From NCBI RefSeq assembly GCF_043195125.1, contig NZ_JBAFWR010000001.1: DNA of 64,000 nucleotides; one strand, given 5' to 3'. The stretch comes from NCEH01 sp043195125 (GTDB lineage Bacteria; Pseudomonadota; Alphaproteobacteria; Rhizobiales; Xanthobacteraceae). Position 1 is the stretch's first letter. Each line of letters opens with the position of its first letter. A model generated the notes under the pieces. The model ran no database searches. It saw nothing but the letters and a program-made list of their open reading frames with translations, and had not been told where the DNA came from. Positions 24,746 through 33,508 of this stretch are shown piece after piece. A program made the position numbers and the translations under genes.

Positions 24746-26353
24746 TCAGATGGGCAGCTTCGCCGGGCGCTGCCACTTCACCCACCATGCGATCATGAGC
24801 CGGGTGAGGGTGTAAGCAGTGAACACGGTGGTCAGAAGGCCAAGGATATAGGTGACGGCGAAGCCGCGCACCGGGCCCGAGCCGCCCAGGAGGAACAGGA
24901 TGGAGCCCGTGGCAAGGGAGGTCACGTTGGCGTCCATGATGGTGCCGAGCGCGTGGGTGAAGCCCTTGTCGATGGCGGCGATGGCGGAACGTCCCTCGCG
25001 GGCCTCGTCGCGGATACGCTCGAAGATCACGACGTTGGAATCCACCGCCATGCCGATGGTGAGCACCACGCCGGCGATGCCAGGCAGGGTCAGGGTGGCG
25101 CCGAGCACCGACTGAAGGGCAAACATCAAGGTGACGTGCACCGCCAGCGCGATCAGGGCGAAAATGCCGAACAGGCCATAGACGGCGATCATGAACACCG
25201 CCACGAGCCCGGCGGCCACGAACGCGGCAAGCTTTCCGGCCTCGATGGAATCCTGCCCGAGGCTGGGGCCGACGGTGCGCTCCTCCACCACTTTGAGCGG
25301 AGCCGGCAGCGCGCCGGCCCGCAGCAGAATGGCGAGGTCGTTGGCCTGCTGAACGGTGAACGAGCCCGAGATCTGGCCCGATCCGCCGAGGATCGGCTCG
25401 TTGATGCGCGGGGCCGAAATCACCTGATTGTCGAGCACGATCGCGAACGGCTGGCCCACCGCGGCCTGGGTGGTCGCAGCAAAGCGCCGGGCGCCGTTGG
25501 AATTGAAGCGGAAGGTGACGATGGGCTGGCGCGTGTTCTGGTCGAAGCCCGGCTGGGAATCCACCAGATCCTCACCCGAAACGCGAACCTGCTTCTCCAC
25601 CAGATACGGCACACCGTCCTGGCCCTGGAGCACTTCGGAATCCGGCGGCGGGCGGCCTTCCAGTGCCTGCTGGGGCGACATGGACTGGTCCACCATGCGG
25701 AATGACAGCTTGGCGGTCTGGCCCAACAGCGCCTTTAAGCGCTGCGGATCCTGAAGCCCGGGCACCTGCACCAGGATGCGGTCCGCGCCCTGGCGCTGAA
25801 TGTTCGGCTCCACCGTACCGAGTTGGTCGATACGGCGACGGATGATCTCGATCGACTGATCGACCGCCGAACGAATGCGGGCGTTGAGCCCCGCCTCGGT
25901 CAAGGTGACGGTGATCGCGCCCTCGCTCGCACTGGCGATGCTGAGGTCCATCTCGCCGCTGGAACTGGCCAGCAGCGTATTGGTGACCGGGGCGGCGAGC
26001 TTGCGGAGCTCCGCCACCGCCTTGGTCGTATCGTTGGGGTCGCGCAGACGAAGCTGGATCGCGGTGTCGCGGATCGTTAGCCCGCTATAGCCGATGCGCT
26101 GCTCGCGCAGCACATTGCGAACCTCGTCCCGGATCTGCTCGGCTCGCTCCTTGCGCAGGGCCGCGCCGTCCACCTCCAGGAGGATGTGCGAGCCGCCCTG
26201 AAGATCAAGGCCGAGCGTCACGCGGCTCGACGCGAGCCACGACGGCAGCACCGCCAAGGCGGCGGGCGGAAGCAGATTGGGAAGGGCGAACAGGATACCG
26301 ATCGCCGTGATGACGAGAATCGCCGTCGTCTTTAGCCGGGAAAAGTGCAGCAT
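24746..26353 (-). CDS. secD: protein translocase subunit SecD
   Basis: The 535-residue SecD has an N-terminal membrane segment, the LGLDLQGGSHILLEVD motif, a large periplasmic P1 domain (about 60-350), then five more membrane segments. The conserved GMAVDSNVVIFERIRDE and ARTYILGLLTT-like region near the C-terminus are typical (seen as AVTYILGLLTTVFTA). It partners SecF, which follows within 13 bp, and YajC, 20 bp upstream. Confidence 0.97.
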   Translation of the reverse strand: MLHFSRLKTTAILVITAIGILFALPNLLPPAALAVLPSWLASSRVTLGLDLQGGSHILLEVDGAALRKERAEQIRDEVRNVLREQRIGYSGLTIRDTAIQLRLRDPNDTTKAVAELRKLAAPVTNTLLASSSGEMDLSIASASEGAITVTLTEAGLNARIRSAVDQSIEIIRRRIDQLGTVEPNIQRQGADRILVQVPGLQDPQRLKALLGQTAKLSFRMVDQSMSPQQALEGRPPPDSEVLQGQDGVPYLVEKQVRVSGEDLVDSQPGFDQNTRQPIVTFRFNSNGARRFAATTQAAVGQPFAIVLDNQVISAPRINEPILGGSGQISGSFTVQQANDLAILLRAGALPAPLKVVEERTVGPSLGQDSIEAGKLAAFVAAGLVAVFMIAVYGLFGIFALIALAVHVTLMFALQSVLGATLTLPGIAGVVLTIGMAVDSNVVIFERIRDEAREGRSAIAAIDKGFTHALGTIMDANVTSLATGSILFLLGGSGPVRGFAVTYILGLLTTVFTAYTLTRLMIAWWVKWQRPAKLPI

Positions 26354-26373
26354 CGTCTTGCGATTCTACGGCC

Positions 26374-26718
26374 TCAGGAGGCCGCCTCATCCTTTGCGGG
26401 TTCGGCCTTGGACCGCACGACGGTGATCTGCGAGCGCAGCTGGCGCACCTTCACGTTATCAGCGATCTGCAATTCGACCTCGGCGTCGTCGACCACACGC
26501 GCAACCTTGCCGACCAGACCACCTGCCGTGACCACCACGTCGCCGCGGCGCAGGGAGTTGACCATTTCCTGGTGCGCCTTGGCGCGCTTCTGCTGCGGAC
26601 GCAGGATCAGGAAATACATGACCACGAAGATCAACAGGAACGGGGCAAGCTGAATGAGCATGTCGGTCCCGCCGCCGGCGGCCGTGGCGCCCTGGGCGAA
26701 AGCGGGCGTAATGAACAT
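26374..26718 (-). CDS. yajC: Sec translocon accessory protein YajC
   Basis: YajC is a small single-span partner of SecDF. The protein reads MFITPAFAQG, then a membrane segment APFLLIFVVMYFLILRPQQK and the YajC domain with GDVVVTAGGLVGKVARVVDD. Of two nearby ATGs, 26718 is preferred: GAGG lies 6 bases before it but directly abuts the ATG at 26724. It is the first gene of the yajC-secD-secF-Mth938-synthase-like cluster, which is transcribed away from cobS. Confidence 0.95.
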   Translation of the reverse strand: MFITPAFAQGATAAGGGTDMLIQLAPFLLIFVVMYFLILRPQQKRAKAHQEMVNSLRRGDVVVTAGGLVGKVARVVDDAEVELQIADNVKVRQLRSQITVVRSKAEPAKDEAAS

Positions 26719-26914
26719 GTGCATCCTCGTTCTATCTGAAGAAAGGCCAGGCCGCGCAGATGGCACGAGGCCGGGCGAAGCGGCGGGACTATACCGGCCG
26801 AGCCGCCGAATGCAAACGCGACGCGCCAGCTTGTGCGCACCTGCTTGACCCAAGGCGCAAATAAGGGTCCCAAAGGGCGGCCGCCGAGCTGCGCGGCCGT
26901 ACCGGATCCGGCGC

Positions 26915-27715
26915 ATGACCCGCAACCGTCTCGTTGAGGACCTATTCGTCGCCCTGCGCTTCTTCTCCCGGCTGCCGATTCCGGCGCAGAGCGGGGAAGA
27001 GGCGCCGTTCGGCGCGCCGCCGCTTTCGCGCATCGCCTATGTGATTCCCTTGGCGGGTGCCGTCATCAGCCTGTTTGGCGCGGCGGTGCTGCTTCTGGCA
27101 TCGGCCTTGGGCTTCCCGCCTTTTCTCGCGTCCTGCCTGGCCATCACCACGGTGGTACTGGCGACCGGCGCCTTCCATGAGGATGGGCTGGCCGATACCG
27201 CCGACGGCCTCGGCGGCGGCCGCGACAGGGCGCGGCGCCTTGAAATCATGCGCGACAGCCGCATCGGCACCTATGGCGCGTGCGCCCTGGCTCTCTCACT
27301 TTTGATCCGCATCGCAAGCCTCGAGGCGCTGCTCGTGCTGGGCGGCCCGGTTCGCGCGGTGATTGCGCTCGTTGCGGCGGGAGCGGCCTCGCGTGCGGCG
27401 GGAATCGCCCTTCTCCAGGTACTGCCCGCCGCCCGCACCGACGGCGCTTCCGCCGGTGCGGGACAGCCTGGAGCGGATGCCGCCATGGCTTGCGCCCTTA
27501 TGGCGGCGCTGGTCGTCGCGGTCCTGCTCGTGCCGAGCTTCGGCGTGGGCGCCACCTTCGCCGGGCTGATCGCACCGGCGCTGGCCGGCTTCGTCATGGC
27601 GCGCCTTTCCGCGCGCCTGATCGGCGGGCAGACGGGGGATGTGGCCGGCGCCACACAGCAGGTGGCGGAGATTGCCTTCCTGCTGGCGGTGCTTATGTTC
27701 GCCAAGGCCGTTTGA
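26915..27715 (+). CDS. cobS: adenosylcobinamide-GDP ribazoletransferase
   Basis: CobS joins adenosylcobinamide-GDP and alpha-ribazole (phosphate) in the last stage of cobalamin assembly. The diagnostic motif GAFHEDGLADTADGLGGG, then IMRDSRIGTYG, is intact, followed by several hydrophobic segments and the closing GQTGDVAGATQQVAEIAFLL. It is a 266-residue inner-membrane enzyme. No other cobalamin genes are seen in the window. A DUF1289 gene and an aspartic protease gene follow closely on the same strand. Confidence 0.94.
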   Translation: MTRNRLVEDLFVALRFFSRLPIPAQSGEEAPFGAPPLSRIAYVIPLAGAVISLFGAAVLLLASALGFPPFLASCLAITTVVLATGAFHEDGLADTADGLGGGRDRARRLEIMRDSRIGTYGACALALSLLIRIASLEALLVLGGPVRAVIALVAAGAASRAAGIALLQVLPAARTDGASAGAGQPGADAAMACALMAALVVAVLLVPSFGVGATFAGLIAPALAGFVMARLSARLIGGQTGDVAGATQQVAEIAFLLAVLMFAKAV

Positions 27716-27764
27716 GGCATCCGCCACCCCGGTTGAGCGGCCCGCGACGGCCCGAAGAGCGCAG

Positions 27765-28022
27765 ATGAGCGACGCGAGACCCGTTTCCCCCTCCCCGTTT
27801 CCCGGCGGACCCGCCGCCGCATCGCAGGCTATCGCGACGCCGTGCGTGAAAATCTGCCGGGTCGATCCCGTCTCCAGCCTGTGCGTGGGGTGCGGGCGGA
27901 CAACGCAGGAAATCGGCGCCTGGATTTCCATGTCCACCGAGCGGCGCACGGCCGTGATGGCGCAATTGCCGGTGCGGCTCGAACGCCTGCGCCAGCAACG
28001 CCCCGAAGCCTTTGCGGATTAA
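27765..28022 (+). CDS. DUF1289-family small cysteine protein
   Basis: The 85-residue protein contains the DUF1289 pattern: TPCVKICRVDPVSSLCVGC, followed by GRTTQEIGAWISMS. The four cysteines (C-x3-C-x8-C-x2-C) probably bind a metal or an iron-sulfur cluster; function is unknown. An ATG at 27765 follows GAAGAGCGCAG, a modest ribosome binding site. It lies 49 bp after cobS and 3 bp before the protease gene, so all three may be co-transcribed. Confidence 0.88.
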   Translation: MSDARPVSPSPFPGGPAAASQAIATPCVKICRVDPVSSLCVGCGRTTQEIGAWISMSTERRTAVMAQLPVRLERLRQQRPEAFAD

Positions 28023-28025
28023 GAC

Positions 28026-28745
28026 ATGCGCGGCGATCGTCTTCTGTGGATTTTGCTACTCGGGCTGTTTGGCGGGGTGATCGTGCTCGCCGTCCATCAC
28101 GAACAAGGTGAGGTGGCGGGGCTGGATCTCAGCCAGTTTGCAAGCCTCATCTCGAAATTCGCGATCCTCATCTTTGTCGGGGCGATCGCATGGTCCATGT
28201 TCCGCGGCCGCATCGGCGAAGCGCTGATGGCGGCCCTGTTCTGGGTGATCGTCGCGGTGGTTCTGGCTATGGGCTACACCTATCGCGAGCCACTACGGCA
28301 GGTGGCAGACAAAGTGCTGGTGCAGCTCATTCCCGGCTATGTGGGCGGCAGCGGACCCACCGCGACGGTGGAAATCGCGCGCGGCGCCGATGGCGATTTT
28401 GCTGTGCGGGCCGCGATCAACGATTCGCCGGTGCACATGCTGGTGGATACTGGGGCATCTTCCGTGGTGCTCACGCTGGAAGCCGCCCGCTCCGCCGGCC
28501 TGCCCGTGGATTTCCTCAAATACGACGTCCCCGTGGATACCGCGAACGGACGCACGAAAGCCGCCTCGGTGGTGCTGGACAAGATCACCATCGGCACCAT
28601 CGTGGAGCGCCGCGTCCCTGCCCTCGTCTCGCCGGCCGGCGTTCTGCGCACCAGCCTGCTGGGCATGAGTTTTCTGCAGAGGCTCGACAGCTTCGAGATT
28701 CGCGGCGACCGCCTGATGATGCGGGGTCCGCTGGCGGGACGTTGA
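28026..28745 (+). CDS. membrane-anchored clan AA aspartic protease (TIGR02281 type)
   Basis: The 239-residue protein has three N-terminal hydrophobic segments (about 6-24, 42-60 and 66-85) and a C-terminal retropepsin-like domain. The catalytic motif is HMLVDTGASSVVLTLEAARS, with a second family block TANGRTKAASVVLDKITIG and the ending LLGMSFLQRLDSFEIRGDRL. Retropepsin-like enzymes have one DTG per chain and act as dimers, in contrast to the two-DTG passenger encoded at 16635. It is predicted to face the periplasm. Substrate unknown. Confidence 0.9.
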   Translation: MRGDRLLWILLLGLFGGVIVLAVHHEQGEVAGLDLSQFASLISKFAILIFVGAIAWSMFRGRIGEALMAALFWVIVAVVLAMGYTYREPLRQVADKVLVQLIPGYVGGSGPTATVEIARGADGDFAVRAAINDSPVHMLVDTGASSVVLTLEAARSAGLPVDFLKYDVPVDTANGRTKAASVVLDKITIGTIVERRVPALVSPAGVLRTSLLGMSFLQRLDSFEIRGDRLMMRGPLAGR

Positions 28746-28849
28746 CGGAAACGCGCGCTCCTCTTGGCCCGCCGAGCGAAGGAAAGCGTAGCGCCGAACG
28801 AGTCATTCCGTCCGAGGTGAGCCTCGCCGCCCGCGCCCTGTCACACCTC

Positions 28850-28887
28850 TTCTCAGAGCATTTCCAGGTTCTCAGAGCATTTCCAGG
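28850..28887. repeat. 19-bp perfect tandem duplication
   Basis: TTCTCAGAGCATTTCCAGG occurs at 28850-28868 and again immediately at 28869-28887. The second copy covers the last codons and stop of the aldo/keto reductase gene; the first lies just downstream of it. It looks like a recent slippage or recombination duplication that left the reading frame end intact. Confidence 0.9.
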
Positions 28888-29705
28888 CCGCGCTTGCGGG
28901 TCGGAGGGCGGAATTCCGCGTCGATGGCCGCCAGATCCTCGGCATCCAGCACGATGTCGGCGGAGGCGATATTGGCCCGCACATGGTCCGGCGTACCGGC
29001 CTTGGGAATGGCGATCACATCCGGCCGGCGGATCACCCAGGCCAGCGCGATCTGGTAGGGATCAACCCCGTGCTTGCGCGCCACTGCGCCCAGCGCGCCC
29101 GAGCGGGGCAGCCGGGCCTGCTCGATGGGGCTATAGGCCATGATCGGAATGCCCTGCTCCGCCAGAAACGGAAACAGATCGTATTCCGGTCCCCGGCGCG
29201 TGGGGTTGTAGAGCACCTGATCCACCGCGCAGGCCTCGCCGCCGCAGTCGAGCAATTCTTCCATGTCGTCGGTATCGAGATTGCTCACGCCCCAGTGGCG
29301 GATCTTGCCAGCCACCTGGAGCGCCTCGAAGCCGGCGATGGTGTCTTCGAAGGGATGGCTGCCACGCCAGTGCAGCAGATAGAGATCGATGCGGTCCGTC
29401 CGCATGCGCTTTAGGCTACGTTCGCACGCCTCGACCACGCCGCGCCGGCTGGCGTTATGGGGATAGACCTTGGAGACCAGGAACACCTTGTCCCGATAGC
29501 CCAGCAGGGCTTCGCCGAGCATGTCTTCGGTGCGGCCGTCGCCATACATTTCGGCGGTGTCGATAAGGGTTGCGCCGAGGTCCACGCCGAGACGCAGGGA
29601 CGCGATCTCCTGCGCGCGGCGGCCGGCTTGCTCGCCCATGAACCAGGTGCCCTGACCGATGGCCGAAACGGTTTCCCCACCCGGAAGCTGCACAGTTCTT
29701 GGCAT
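28872..29705 (-). CDS. aldo/keto reductase
   Basis: The 277-residue (beta/alpha)8 oxidoreductase has the catalytic tetrad in family context: DTAEMYGDGRTEDMLGEAL (Asp, Tyr), VFLVSKVYP (Lys) and DLYLLHWRG (His). The cofactor-binding C-terminus reads AIPKAGTPDHVRANIASAD, typical of NADPH-dependent enzymes. Substrate unknown. It is probably monocistronic. The last codons lie in a tandem 19-bp duplication. Confidence 0.93.
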   Translation of the reverse strand: MPRTVQLPGGETVSAIGQGTWFMGEQAGRRAQEIASLRLGVDLGATLIDTAEMYGDGRTEDMLGEALLGYRDKVFLVSKVYPHNASRRGVVEACERSLKRMRTDRIDLYLLHWRGSHPFEDTIAGFEALQVAGKIRHWGVSNLDTDDMEELLDCGGEACAVDQVLYNPTRRGPEYDLFPFLAEQGIPIMAYSPIEQARLPRSGALGAVARKHGVDPYQIALAWVIRRPDVIAIPKAGTPDHVRANIASADIVLDAEDLAAIDAEFRPPTRKRGLEML

Positions 29706-29752
29706 TCTGTATCCCCGTTTGAGCCGGACCCTAACCGACCTGCTGCGGGGTG

Positions 29753-29786
29753 AAAAGGCACCCGCTGCGGCAACGCTGCGGGTGCC
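29753..29786 (-). terminator. Rho-independent terminator of the GH18 gene
   Basis: On the minus strand a 9-bp perfect stem (29757-29765 with 29778-29786) is followed by TTTT. It lies 15 bp beyond the stop of the large GH18 gene. Confidence 0.8.
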
Positions 29787-29800
29787 TGGTGGTGTCCGGC

Positions 29801-32617
29801 TCAGAAATGGCCGAAGACGTGGCTGTATTCGTAAGCGGTCTGTTCCACGCCGCTGCCGACGGGCGAGACGACGCCGACCGTGCTGCCATTGTCACGGCCC
29901 AGCGACCACATGGCGAGGCGGGCGATGTCGGGATTGCCGTCCGCGTAATCCAGCAATTCCTGCGCATCCTGGAGCGTAAAGACCTCGCTGCTCACATCAT
30001 TGATGCCGATCATCGGCGTGATGCCGAGCTTCGCGTCGATGCCCAGGTCCTTCAATTGCGCAAGGGTCGCCATCGCAGCCGAGATGGCATCCTTCCCCAT
30101 GTCGCCGCTGTCGACCGCCGCTCCATAGTCCATGGCCATGATGTTCACGACATCGATGTGCACGCCGTCGGCGGCCGCCTGCTTCAGCAGGTTCAGCCCA
30201 TCCTGGGTGAGGCCCGTGGGCAGCACCGGCAGGGTGAAAGAAATGGTCAGGTCCGGATTGGCCTTTTCGAGGGCAACCAGGGCCTGATCCCGCAGATGGT
30301 TTGCGGCCGTATTGGTGACCGCGCCTCCCTCGATGTCGAAATCGAGCGAGTTCACATGATAGCGGTCGATGACCGACTGATATTCCTTGGTCAGGTTCTC
30401 GACGCTGGTGGCGGTGATGGCCGCTTCCTGCCCATTGGCGCCGCCGAACGAAATGGTGATGTGGCCGCCTGCCGCCTGGATGGCTTCCACCTGCGAGAGA
30501 ATGGTGGTGCCGTTCGACAGCGTGTCGTTCTGGATCGTGCCCGCACCCTGCCAGCCGATCTGATTGGTGCCGGAGCTGAGCATGAAGGCCAGGGTGAAAT
30601 CGAGCACGCCAGACGCCTTCGCGATGCCGAGGAGGTCCTGGCTCGTGGTCAGCGACATGTCCACATAGGGCGAGAATTCCTGGTCGAGGTTTTCGGCGCT
30701 GCCGGGCAGTCCAGTCGTGACATGGATCGGGCTTGCTGCAGCCGAGGTGCCGGCCTCATCGATCGCGACCACGCTGAAATCGTAGCTCGTTGAGGCGTGC
30801 AGATCCGCGACCTTGTAATGGGTGTCGGTGGTGGTCGCGATGAGCACGCCGTTCATGTAAACGCCGTAGCTCGTCACCGTGCCGACGCCCGAGACCGTGG
30901 CGGCATCCCATACCAGCACCGTGGAGGTGTCGGTAGTGCTGGCCGCGAACAGGTCTTCCGGAGCGTTCGGGATCACCGGAGTGCTATCGAGATAGCCGAC
31001 GAACGTCCACACCTGGCCGCTGCCGACATCGCCGTGGTTGGAGGCGGGATCATTGCCCTGGGTCCACCAGCCGGCCTTGTAGACCATGCCGTTCTCACTC
31101 GCGAGATCGCCGCCGTTATACACCTTGGTGGCGCTCCAGGGATCGGCATAGACGGTGGTTCCGCCCGACCCGGTGCCGGTCCCACCTGTGCCGGTGCCCC
31201 CAGTGCCGGTCCCTCCGGTGCCGCTGTCGCCGGATCCGGTGCTTCCAGAGAGCGCATCGGTCCATTCGCTCAGCGCCGAGCTGTCCTTGGCAACGATGTT
31301 GGCCAGGCTCAGGTCAGCGAGCGTGACGCCCGTGAGGGTATAGGTCTGATTATTGCTCGGAATGGAGATGACTACGGAGCCGGCGACTTCCGACACGGTG
31401 AAATTGTCGGCGGAGAACCAGCCGAAATCCAGCTTGTCCAAGGCGGTGTCGAAATTCAGCACCGTGTTGGTGCCCCAGGCCCAGGTTATGGTGGTGACGG
31501 TGGCCATCCCGTCGCCTACATGGCCGGAGCCGCCATCGCTGCCCGTGCCGCCCGTATCGCCGCCGGTACCACCCGTGCCGCCGCCCGAATCTCCACCTGT
31601 GCCACCGGTGCCCCCACCAGCCGTGGACCCGCTGCCGCCCGTGACCGTGCCACCACCCGCGATCGCAATGTCGAAATCAACGATCTGGGAATCCGGCACG
31701 GTGATGCCGAGCTGGGTATCCAGATGGTCCTCACGGACCTCAGTGAAGGTGAATTCGAAGTTCTTGGCCGAGAGTTCGGAAATGGTTACGCCAAGGAGCA
31801 CCAGCTTTTCGCCGGTCGCGCCATCGGCGATCACCACGCCTTCGCTGCTGTCGGTCATGGAGAGCCGCTCGCGGCTCGCGAAATATTTGAAGCTCACCAC
31901 GTCGGTTGCGGGATCGAAGGCGACCTTGTCCACCTGCCCCACTTCATGGGAGCGCGCATAGACCGTGTGCGGCTCGGGCGTGATCCCCTGTTCCCACGCC
32001 AGCGCCCCGCTCACCGCCTCACGCAGGTGGGCATTCTCGATATAGCTGAAATTGTCGATGGTCAGATCGGCGAGGGCGACGCCCTTGATGATCTGCATGT
32101 CGCCGTTCCAAGGGTTCATGAAGCCGACGCCGTCCGGCGTATCCACGATGATGAAGGCATGGATCGTGTTCGCACCGGTATCGATCTTGTCCTTGGTGAC
32201 GTCAAAGCCGGTGATGTCCGCCCCGCTGAGGGAAATGGCGTAGACGGTACCGCTGGTGGTGCCGCCCGTGCCGGTGCCGGTCCCGCCGCCCGTTTCGGTG
32301 CCGCCACCGGTGCCCGTGCCAGTGCCAGTGCCCGTTCCCGTACCGCCGGTCGCGAGCGTGCTGGTCCACTCCGCAAGCGCTGTGGAATCCTTGGCGGTGA
32401 TATTGGCCATCGTCAGCTGAGACAGATGAACGCCTTGCAGCGTGTAGGTCTCATTGTTCGATGGGATGGAAATGACGACCGAGCCATTTACCTCCGTCAC
32501 CGTGAACTGGTCGGCCTGAAACCAGCCGAAATCGAGCACGTCAGTGGCGGGGTTGAAGTCCAGGACCGTGTTCTTGCCCCAGGCCCAATTGATCGCGGTC
32601 GTCGTTCCCGTGGTCAT
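29801..32617 (-). CDS. modular GH18 chitinase-like protein with repeated N-terminal modules
   Basis: The 938-residue protein is modular. Module A (1-88) and a near-copy (372-456) share WAWG-NTVL-F and VVISIPSNN-TYTL. Two weaker modules (124-208, 218-303) share a TVYA-start and FDPATDV-like strand. Gly/Thr linkers join them (91-121, 321-370, 458-487). Then come a CBM5/12-like chitin-binding domain (489-541; WSATKVYNGGDLASENGMVY, WWTQGNDP), a fibronectin III domain (550-636) and a GH18 domain (645-938) with SLDFDIEGG (D759, D761, E763) and NIMAMDYG. It has no Sec signal peptide; the FNPATDVLDF strands resemble RTX-associated beta modules, so type I secretion is a guess. AGAAGGAAG precedes the ATG. 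Confidence 0.85.
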   Translation of the reverse strand: MTTGTTTAINWAWGKNTVLDFNPATDVLDFGWFQADQFTVTEVNGSVVISIPSNNETYTLQGVHLSQLTMANITAKDSTALAEWTSTLATGGTGTGTGTGTGTGGGTETGGGTGTGTGGTTSGTVYAISLSGADITGFDVTKDKIDTGANTIHAFIIVDTPDGVGFMNPWNGDMQIIKGVALADLTIDNFSYIENAHLREAVSGALAWEQGITPEPHTVYARSHEVGQVDKVAFDPATDVVSFKYFASRERLSMTDSSEGVVIADGATGEKLVLLGVTISELSAKNFEFTFTEVREDHLDTQLGITVPDSQIVDFDIAIAGGGTVTGGSGSTAGGGTGGTGGDSGGGTGGTGGDTGGTGSDGGSGHVGDGMATVTTITWAWGTNTVLNFDTALDKLDFGWFSADNFTVSEVAGSVVISIPSNNQTYTLTGVTLADLSLANIVAKDSSALSEWTDALSGSTGSGDSGTGGTGTGGTGTGGTGTGSGGTTVYADPWSATKVYNGGDLASENGMVYKAGWWTQGNDPASNHGDVGSGQVWTFVGYLDSTPVIPNAPEDLFAASTTDTSTVLVWDAATVSGVGTVTSYGVYMNGVLIATTTDTHYKVADLHASTSYDFSVVAIDEAGTSAAASPIHVTTGLPGSAENLDQEFSPYVDMSLTTSQDLLGIAKASGVLDFTLAFMLSSGTNQIGWQGAGTIQNDTLSNGTTILSQVEAIQAAGGHITISFGGANGQEAAITATSVENLTKEYQSVIDRYHVNSLDFDIEGGAVTNTAANHLRDQALVALEKANPDLTISFTLPVLPTGLTQDGLNLLKQAAADGVHIDVVNIMAMDYGAAVDSGDMGKDAISAAMATLAQLKDLGIDAKLGITPMIGINDVSSEVFTLQDAQELLDYADGNPDIARLAMWSLGRDNGSTVGVVSPVGSGVEQTAYEYSHVFGHF
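31508..31657 (-). repeat. GGTGG-type low-complexity linker repeat
   Basis: The segment encodes a Gly/Thr/Ser/Asp-rich linker (residues 321-370) built from short degenerate repeats. Two similar tracts lie at 31157-31246 and 32255-32347 in the same gene. They separate the folded modules and are candidates for length variation. Confidence 0.75.
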
Positions 32618-33508
32618 CGCGCTTCCTTCTGCACGCCTAAGGGTCGCTCGCCCCCCGCGAGACCCAGGCTATTGCTTCTCAGGCTTTCCCATCCGCCTGT
32701 CATGTTCAAGCTGAGTTTAGGTCAAAACCCGAACTTTCATGCCCTTTTTAATCCACACGCCCGCCTGATCGGATATTTTCGCGAAATATCCAAAACAGCA
32801 TTTTCGACAGCATGGTCAGTTCGATATTTATTCATGATATCGCACCATGTCGCGAACCTAATTCACGAATAAAACAAGTTAATACTTAAGTTAATCGCCT
32901 TTTGAAAGCCTATCGTCCTAGTTGTGAGCAAGACATGGGCTTGGCACGCCGTCACATGATTTGCCGGCACATCATTTCTCCACCCCACCTACTGGATGGT
33001 GCGGGCTCAGTCCGAGGGTGGTGCACATCGCGATAAGGCCCCTTGGTGCTGCACGGGGGGACATGCTGCCCATGCTGTCCTCGTTGCTCGATGCGTCCTT
33101 CGCCCGTCTTGCCTTTGGAGTCCCCATCGATCGACCTGCTGCGTCGGCCGGCGCGCTGCCGACGCAGCCCCCCAGCTCGCCGGCCTGCCCGAGAACCTGC
33201 GGCGGTTCGGCAAAGAGCGCCGCCCCACCAGAACGGTGTGGAGGAGTATCTCTATGTGGCGAATTAATGAGGCGCGCGGAGCTGGGCCGATAGACCGAGG
33301 CCAGCGAGGCGCGGACGAAGGCGCCCTGAGTGCCCATGCCTCGGCATCTCGGAACTGGGCTCTCCAGGAGCCGCATTTTAGTTTAGTGAGGGAGGCCAAT
33401 CCGTGTGCGCTCCGTGAGCACTCACGCGTCTAAAAATTGGAAATTGGGCGTATCGTGGCGAAAATCGAGTGCACACGACGAGACCCAACTCCTTGAAGCT
33501 ACAAAATA
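32618..33508. other. 891-bp gene-free region upstream of dusA
   Basis: No convincing gene is present. Bases 32690-32940 are clearly AT-richer than the surroundings and include TTAATACTTAAGTTAA (32879-32894), so this probably holds the GH18 gene promoter. From about 33000 to 33440 the DNA is GC-rich again with open frames on both strands, but none has a ribosome binding site and a recognisable product together. It could be the decayed remains of a small gene. The 5' end of dusA is a known integration target for mobile elements in other bacteria, but no integrase is visible here. Confidence 0.4.

Noticed and set aside
28026..28745. Second pepsin-like enzyme
   Set aside because: Only one DTG motif and retropepsin size; it is the single-lobe TIGR02281 type, not the A1 type.
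31157..32347. CRISPR-like regular repeats
   Set aside because: Short degenerate in-frame repeats encoding linkers; no spacers of constant length and no cas genes.
30797..32872. 691-codon plus-strand open frame
   Set aside because: Antisense to the GH18 gene; mirrors its Gly/Thr repeats and has no domain.
32879..32894. TTAATACTTAAGTTAA as a CtrA site
   Set aside because: Spacing between TTAA elements is 3, 1 or 8 bp rather than 7, so it does not fit the full consensus.
32961..33433. Several open frames on both strands upstream of dusA
   Set aside because: None combines a ribosome binding site with a recognisable product; possible decayed gene only.
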